Notes under the pieces: generated by a model | Told to the model about the DNA's origin: nothing | The model's input: only the letters and a program-made list of their open reading frames with translations | Database searches by the model: none | Shown here: positions 7,511-10,589 of the stretch, piece after piece | Position numbering within the stretch: the first letter of the stretch is position 1 | Layout of the letters: each line of letters begins with the position of its first letter | Made by a program: the position numbers and the translations under genes | DNA from: Fidelibacterota bacterium | GTDB taxonomy: Bacteria > Fidelibacterota > Marinisomatia > Marinisomatales > TCS56 | Assembly: GCA_013203015.1 (NCBI GenBank) | Contig: JABMPO010000026.1 | Span: forward strand, 1 to 10,589 | Length of the DNA: 10,589 nucleotides | Direction: 5' to 3'

Positions 7511-7792
7511 GTGTTTAATCTATTTTCCTATCAATCGGCGTTTTGGGCATTGATTATTTTTGTGGTCCTGCTCATGTTTTTTTTATCATTACGATTTTTT
7601 TTCGCAACAGATAATGATACTTATCGAAAAAGATCAGCACGTTGCAGCAATTGTGATAAATTCAAGCGGACCGGCCAAATCTTTGAGGGCTATTGTAATT
7701 TATGGAAGCGAGAAGTATTGAAGGACAGCACCTGCCAACACTTTCAGGCTGAGGGAATTGTAGCCAGAATTCTAAACTTTTTAGGTTTTTAA
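7511..7792 (+). CDS. Small membrane-anchored protein with four conserved-pattern cysteines
   Basis: A 93-residue protein of unknown function. It starts at GTG, 3 bases after the LysM gene; AGGA (7500-7503) lies 7 bases upstream and supports this start. An N-terminal membrane helix (about 10-31, ending in Phe-rich LRFFF) is followed by a basic stretch (YRKRSAR, 38-44) and a compact module with C45, C48, C62 and C75, spaced C-x2-C-x13-C-x12-C and ending in Cys-Gln-His-Phe. This CxxC...GxC...C layout resembles small metal-binding (zinc or iron-sulfur) modules found in many short bacterial and archaeal proteins. The basic residues after the helix suggest the cysteine module is cytoplasmic. A short helix (ARILNFLGF) closes the protein. 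Location in the operon suggests a pilus-related role, but nothing in the sequence proves it. Confidence 0.75.
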   Translation: MFNLFSYQSAFWALIIFVVLLMFFLSLRFFFATDNDTYRKRSARCSNCDKFKRTGQIFEGYCNLWKREVLKDSTCQHFQAEGIVARILNFLGF

Positions 7793-7798
7793 GAGGAA
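7791..7798 (+). promoter_or_regulatory. Strong Shine-Dalgarno sequence for a TTG start
   Basis: AAGAGGAA lies just after the stop of the small cysteine protein and about 7 bases before TTG at 7804. It is the clearest ribosome binding site in the window and is what decides the TTG start of the first receiver gene. Confidence 0.7.
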
Positions 7799-7803
7799 AT
7801 ACA

Positions 7804-8184
7804 TTGAATACAAATCTGACAAAAAAAACTATTCTAATTGTTGATGACGACACGAATATCGTCAATCTGTTGAAATCATTTGTTGCCCCTCTGGGGCATG
7901 AAATCGCTACCGCAGCGGACGGAATGGAAGGCTTGCAATTAGCCCGAACTCTTCGACCAAATCTGATATTACTGGACGTTATGCTACCAAAACTCGATGG
8001 TTACAAAATTAGCCGTTTTCTTAAATTTGATGAAGATTATAAGATGATTCCCATCGTCATGCTGACTGCCAAATCTGATGAGCATGATGAAATAATTGGT
8101 ATGCAAACCGGGGCCGACGCTTATTGTACCAAGCCCTTTACCCGATCTAATATAATAGATTTAATTAACAAACATATAATATAG
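7804..8184 (+). CDS. Stand-alone CheY-like response regulator receiver (first of a tandem pair)
   Basis: Single-domain phosphoreceiver of 126 residues with no output domain. The acidic pocket is D14-D16 in ILIVDDD, the phosphoacceptor is D58 in LILLDVMLP, the signalling Thr is T88 in VMLTAKSD, the aromatic switch is Y107, and the essential Lys is K110 in CTKPF. All catalytic residues are present, so it should be phosphorylated by a histidine kinase, which is not in this window. It starts at TTG 7804 with a strong ribosome binding site. Small receivers next to pilus genes elsewhere (PilG and PilH type) control extension and retraction; that role here is inferred from location. It ends 2 bases before a close paralogue. 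Confidence 0.93.
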   Translation: MNTNLTKKTILIVDDDTNIVNLLKSFVAPLGHEIATAADGMEGLQLARTLRPNLILLDVMLPKLDGYKISRFLKFDEDYKMIPIVMLTAKSDEHDEIIGMQTGADAYCTKPFTRSNIIDLINKHII

Positions 8185-8186
8185 TA

Positions 8187-8552
8187 ATGACCAAAAAAAT
8201 ATTGCTCATTGAAGACGATCCCAGCATGGTAAAAATTATTCAGAGCTTGATAAAACAACTTGGTTTTGAATTTGATGTGGCAACGGACGGACTGGAAGGT
8301 CTTCAAAAAGCGCGTAGCTTAAATCCGGACTTGATAATTCTTGATATTATGTTACCAAAACTCGACGGTTATAAAATCAGTCGATTCTTAAAATTTGATG
8401 AGCAGTATCAACACATACCCATAATCATGCTGACGGCAAAATCAGATCAAAAAGATCAGACAACCGGAAAAGCTACCGGCGCCAATGCTTATATCACGAA
8501 GCCATTTAATAAACAGGAATTAATCAAAACCATTAATGACTTCATTGCTTAG
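8187..8552 (+). CDS. Stand-alone CheY-like response regulator receiver (second of a tandem pair)
   Basis: Single-domain receiver of 121 residues, paralogous to its upstream neighbour. Acidic residues E9-D11, phosphoacceptor D53 in LIILDIMLP, T83 in IMLTAKSD, Y102 and K105 in ITKPF are all present. The two proteins share an uninterrupted block of 18 or so residues (MLPKLDGYKISRFLKFDE) after the phosphoacceptor, covering the loop and helix beside the active site, while their N- and C-terminal parts differ more. There is no clear ribosome binding site at the ATG; with a 2-base gap, translational coupling is likely. The end overlaps the start of the prepilin peptidase gene by 17 bases. Confidence 0.93.
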   Translation: MTKKILLIEDDPSMVKIIQSLIKQLGFEFDVATDGLEGLQKARSLNPDLIILDIMLPKLDGYKISRFLKFDEQYQHIPIIMLTAKSDQKDQTTGKATGANAYITKPFNKQELIKTINDFIA

Positions 8553-9333
8553 CACAGTAAAAATAGTAATTACGGCCGTTTTCGGCTTGTCATTCGGAAG
8601 CTTTCTGAATGTCGTAATTGCCAGATTACCGCTTGGGAAATCGATTGCCTCCCCCCCTTCCCAATGCCCTCATTGTAAGGCTATAATCCGGTGGTGGCAA
8701 AACATTCCGCTAATCAGTTATATCCTGTTAAAAGGTCGTTGCTCGAATTGCAACAAAGCAATTTCTATAGTTTATCCCTTTGTTGAATTACTTACAGGAT
8801 TATTGTTAGTCTTGCTATATATCAATTTTGATTGGTCTCCGGTCTTCCTCTTTTATTCCATTTTAGTACTTTTTCTGATTCCTATTGCAATAATTGATTT
8901 CCGCCATTTTTTAATTTATGACGTGTTGACGATTCCAGGTGCCATAGCAGGGATAATTTTTGCCGGAACCGTCGATCTATCAATTATTACTATCACACAA
9001 TCATTGATTGGGGCTGGAGTTGGAATCAGCTTTTTATTTATTATGAGACTCATAGGTAATTTCCTGTTCAAAAAAGATACCATGGGGTTGGGCGATATTA
9101 AACTGGCGGGATTAATCGGGGTATTTTTGGGTTGGGATATTATAATTCTAAGTATCTTCCTGGCTGCAGTTATGATAGTTTTAGTTGCACTCATTCTGAA
9201 AATTTCTAATTCCAAAATGGAGGCCGGAAAATTTCCCTTTGGTACCTATCTAAGTACGGCCGCAATAATAAACCTGTTTTGGGGTGATCAAATAATACGG
9301 GCGTACTTAACCATGATTTTCCAAAATAACTAA
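8536..9333 (+). CDS. pilD: Prepilin peptidase / N-methyltransferase (A24 family)
   Basis: Inner-membrane aspartic protease that removes the leader of type IV prepilins and methylates the new N-terminus. The 265-residue length fits the two-domain form. The N-terminal part shows GSFLNVVIARLP (21-32) and two cysteine pairs, CPHC (44-47) and CSNC (69-72), the zinc-binding tetracysteine site of the methylase domain. YPFVELLTG (80-88) follows, then several membrane helices. Catalytic aspartates are D121 in AIIDFRHFLIYD and D187 in GLGDIKLAG, the conserved GxGD motif. A late PFGTYLS matches the conserved PFGP-type stretch near the C-terminus. The start overlaps the second receiver gene, suggesting coupled translation. 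Secure family call. Confidence 0.96.
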   Translation: MTSLLSTVKIVITAVFGLSFGSFLNVVIARLPLGKSIASPPSQCPHCKAIIRWWQNIPLISYILLKGRCSNCNKAISIVYPFVELLTGLLLVLLYINFDWSPVFLFYSILVLFLIPIAIIDFRHFLIYDVLTIPGAIAGIIFAGTVDLSIITITQSLIGAGVGISFLFIMRLIGNFLFKKDTMGLGDIKLAGLIGVFLGWDIIILSIFLAAVMIVLVALILKISNSKMEAGKFPFGTYLSTAAIINLFWGDQIIRAYLTMIFQNN

Positions 9334-9338
9334 ATCCT

Positions 9339-10589
9339 ATGGCTCAAAAAAGAAAACGAATCGGTGAATTGCTGGTAGACGCCGGCGCTATCACTGAAGA
9401 AGAATTACAGCAAGGTTTAAATCAACAGAAACTTACCGGATTACCTCTGGGAACAACCGTTGTAAAAATGGGATTGCTTACAGAGCATAATCTGGTTACA
9501 ACACTCAGTCAGCAACTGGATATTCCCTATTTGTTTCTGGAAAATTATTTATTCGACCAGGAGACTGTAAAACTTATTCCCGAGGATTATGCCCGCCACA
9601 ACCGAGTCATTCCCTTGTTTCTGATCGAAAAAACCCTAACAATCGGAATATCCGATCCGTCTAATATTGACATTTTTGATGATCTCGCCCGCATAACAAA
9701 GATGGAGATTGAACCTACACTCTGTGCGGAAAGCGAAATCCTTGAAGCCCTCGATGAGCAGTACGGAACCTCCAAACCCATGGACGATGTGCTCCAGAAA
9801 ATCCGTACCATGGATAAGAATGCTACCACTAGCGAAGACTCACCTATGATTCAGTTGGTCGAACTAATGATCGAACAGGCTGTAAAACTCAAAGCCAGTG
9901 ATATTCATATTGAGCCGGACGAGAAAGTATTACGCGTGCGTTTTCGCGTCGATGGTATCATGGAAACAATATTCGAGCATCCATCTGATCTTCAGGATGA
10001 AATAATCTCACGGCTGAAGGTCATGTCCGATCTGAACATTGCTGAACGGCGATTACCACAGGACGGTCGATTCAAAACGATTGTAGATGAAAAAGCCTAT
10101 GATTTCCGAGTTTCAACCCTGCCCACTTATTTTGGTGAAAATGTTGTAATTCGTATCCTCGATCAAAGCAGCGTGGACGTACAGCTAGAACAATTGGGTA
10201 TGTCAAAAACTATGCTCAAATCATTCCAATCCAGTATTGCTGAACCAAATGGTATCATCCTGGTTACCGGGCCAACAGGAAGCGGAAAAACAACTACGCT
10301 TTACTCGGCATTGAATTCTCTCAATTCATTAGATAAAAATATTATCACCATCGAAGATCCCATTGAATATCGGCTTCCCATTATCCGACAGTCGAATGTT
10401 AACCATAAAATAGGCTTAACATTTGCCCAGGGATTACGCTCCATTTTGCGCCAGGATCCGGATATCATAATGGTAGGTGAAATTCGCGACGGGGAAACTG
10501 CTTCCGTAGCTGTTCAGGCTGCCTTGACAGGCCATCTGGTACTCAGCACCTTGCATACAAACGATACAGTTAGTTCAATTACGCGACTC
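9339..10589 (+). CDS. pilB: PilB pilus extension ATPase (3' partial, cut at window edge)
   Basis: Cytoplasmic ATPase that powers pilus assembly. The first 417 residues are present and the frame is open to the last base. Residues 7-59 contain two 24-residue units beginning RIG and PLG, joined by a 5-residue spacer, the layout of the MshEN domain. Then come the N2 domain with KASDIHIEPD, Walker A GPTGSGKTT (311-319), Asp box TIEDPIEY, Walker B DPDIIMVGEIRD (373-384) with catalytic E381, and His box TGHLVLSTLHT. The DNA ends at TRL after the His box, so the C-terminal domain and the usual zinc tetracysteine are not seen. The two-part N-terminal extension and the longer N2 domain separate it from PilT. 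The ATG at 9339 follows pilD by 5 bases and has no clear ribosome binding site. PilC would be expected downstream. Confidence 0.95.
   Translation, partial: MAQKRKRIGELLVDAGAITEEELQQGLNQQKLTGLPLGTTVVKMGLLTEHNLVTTLSQQLDIPYLFLENYLFDQETVKLIPEDYARHNRVIPLFLIEKTLTIGISDPSNIDIFDDLARITKMEIEPTLCAESEILEALDEQYGTSKPMDDVLQKIRTMDKNATTSEDSPMIQLVELMIEQAVKLKASDIHIEPDEKVLRVRFRVDGIMETIFEHPSDLQDEIISRLKVMSDLNIAERRLPQDGRFKTIVDEKAYDFRVSTLPTYFGENVVIRILDQSSVDVQLEQLGMSKTMLKSFQSSIAEPNGIILVTGPTGSGKTTTLYSALNSLNSLDKNIITIEDPIEYRLPIIRQSNVNHKIGLTFAQGLRSILRQDPDIIMVGEIRDGETASVAVQAALTGHLVLSTLHTNDTVSSITRL

Noticed and set aside
8650..8658. Run of seven C bases as a phase-variation tract in pilD
   Set aside because: The frame through it is intact and encodes Ser-Pro-Pro-Ser before the conserved CPHC; a single short run gives no evidence of switching.

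Overview
The window is one continuous plus-strand block of type IV pilus (T4P) genes. Every gap between adjacent genes is 15 bases or less, and several genes overlap. Order: a PilM-PilN fusion (open at the left edge), PilO, a PilP/GspC-like protein, a secretin (PilQ/GspD) broken by a single -1 frameshift, PilT, a secreted LysM protein with an internal tandem repeat, a small membrane-anchored four-cysteine protein, two stand-alone CheY-like receiver proteins, the prepilin peptidase PilD, and PilB (cut at the right edge). No RNA genes, mobile elements, CRISPR arrays, convincing internal terminators or promoters were seen, and no stretch over 300 bases lacks a gene.

The organism is a diderm bacterium, shown by the secretin and inner-membrane alignment proteins. 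It uses the standard code, has moderate to low GC, weak Shine-Dalgarno sequences at several genes, and a few TTG/GTG starts. The GspL-like PilM-PilN fusion, the YgaU/XkdP-type LysM and a compact secretin without a visible AMIN domain would suit a poorly cultured diderm lineage such as the FCB group. That placement is an inference and cannot be proved from this window.

Left part (1-4798), the envelope-spanning alignment complex: cytoplasmic PilM is fused through a retained LNLLP motif to membrane PilN. PilO and the PilP/GspC-like protein would carry the connection across the periplasm to the outer-membrane secretin. Middle part (4806-7792): PilT powers retraction. It is followed by a peptidoglycan-binding candidate (LysM) that could anchor the secretin in the wall, much as TsaP or FimV do elsewhere, and by a small metal-site candidate. 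Right part (7804-10589): two duplicated receivers suggest phosphorelay control of pilus activity. PilD matures pilins, and PilB powers extension and carries an N-terminal pattern matching the c-di-GMP-binding MshEN domain. PilC, the pilins and any histidine kinase are not in the window.

Most worth a second look: the LysM protein's two 127-residue repeats, the PilM-PilN fusion with a roughly 186-residue, 40% D/E acidic extension, the secretin frameshift, the paired receivers, and the MshEN pattern in PilB.
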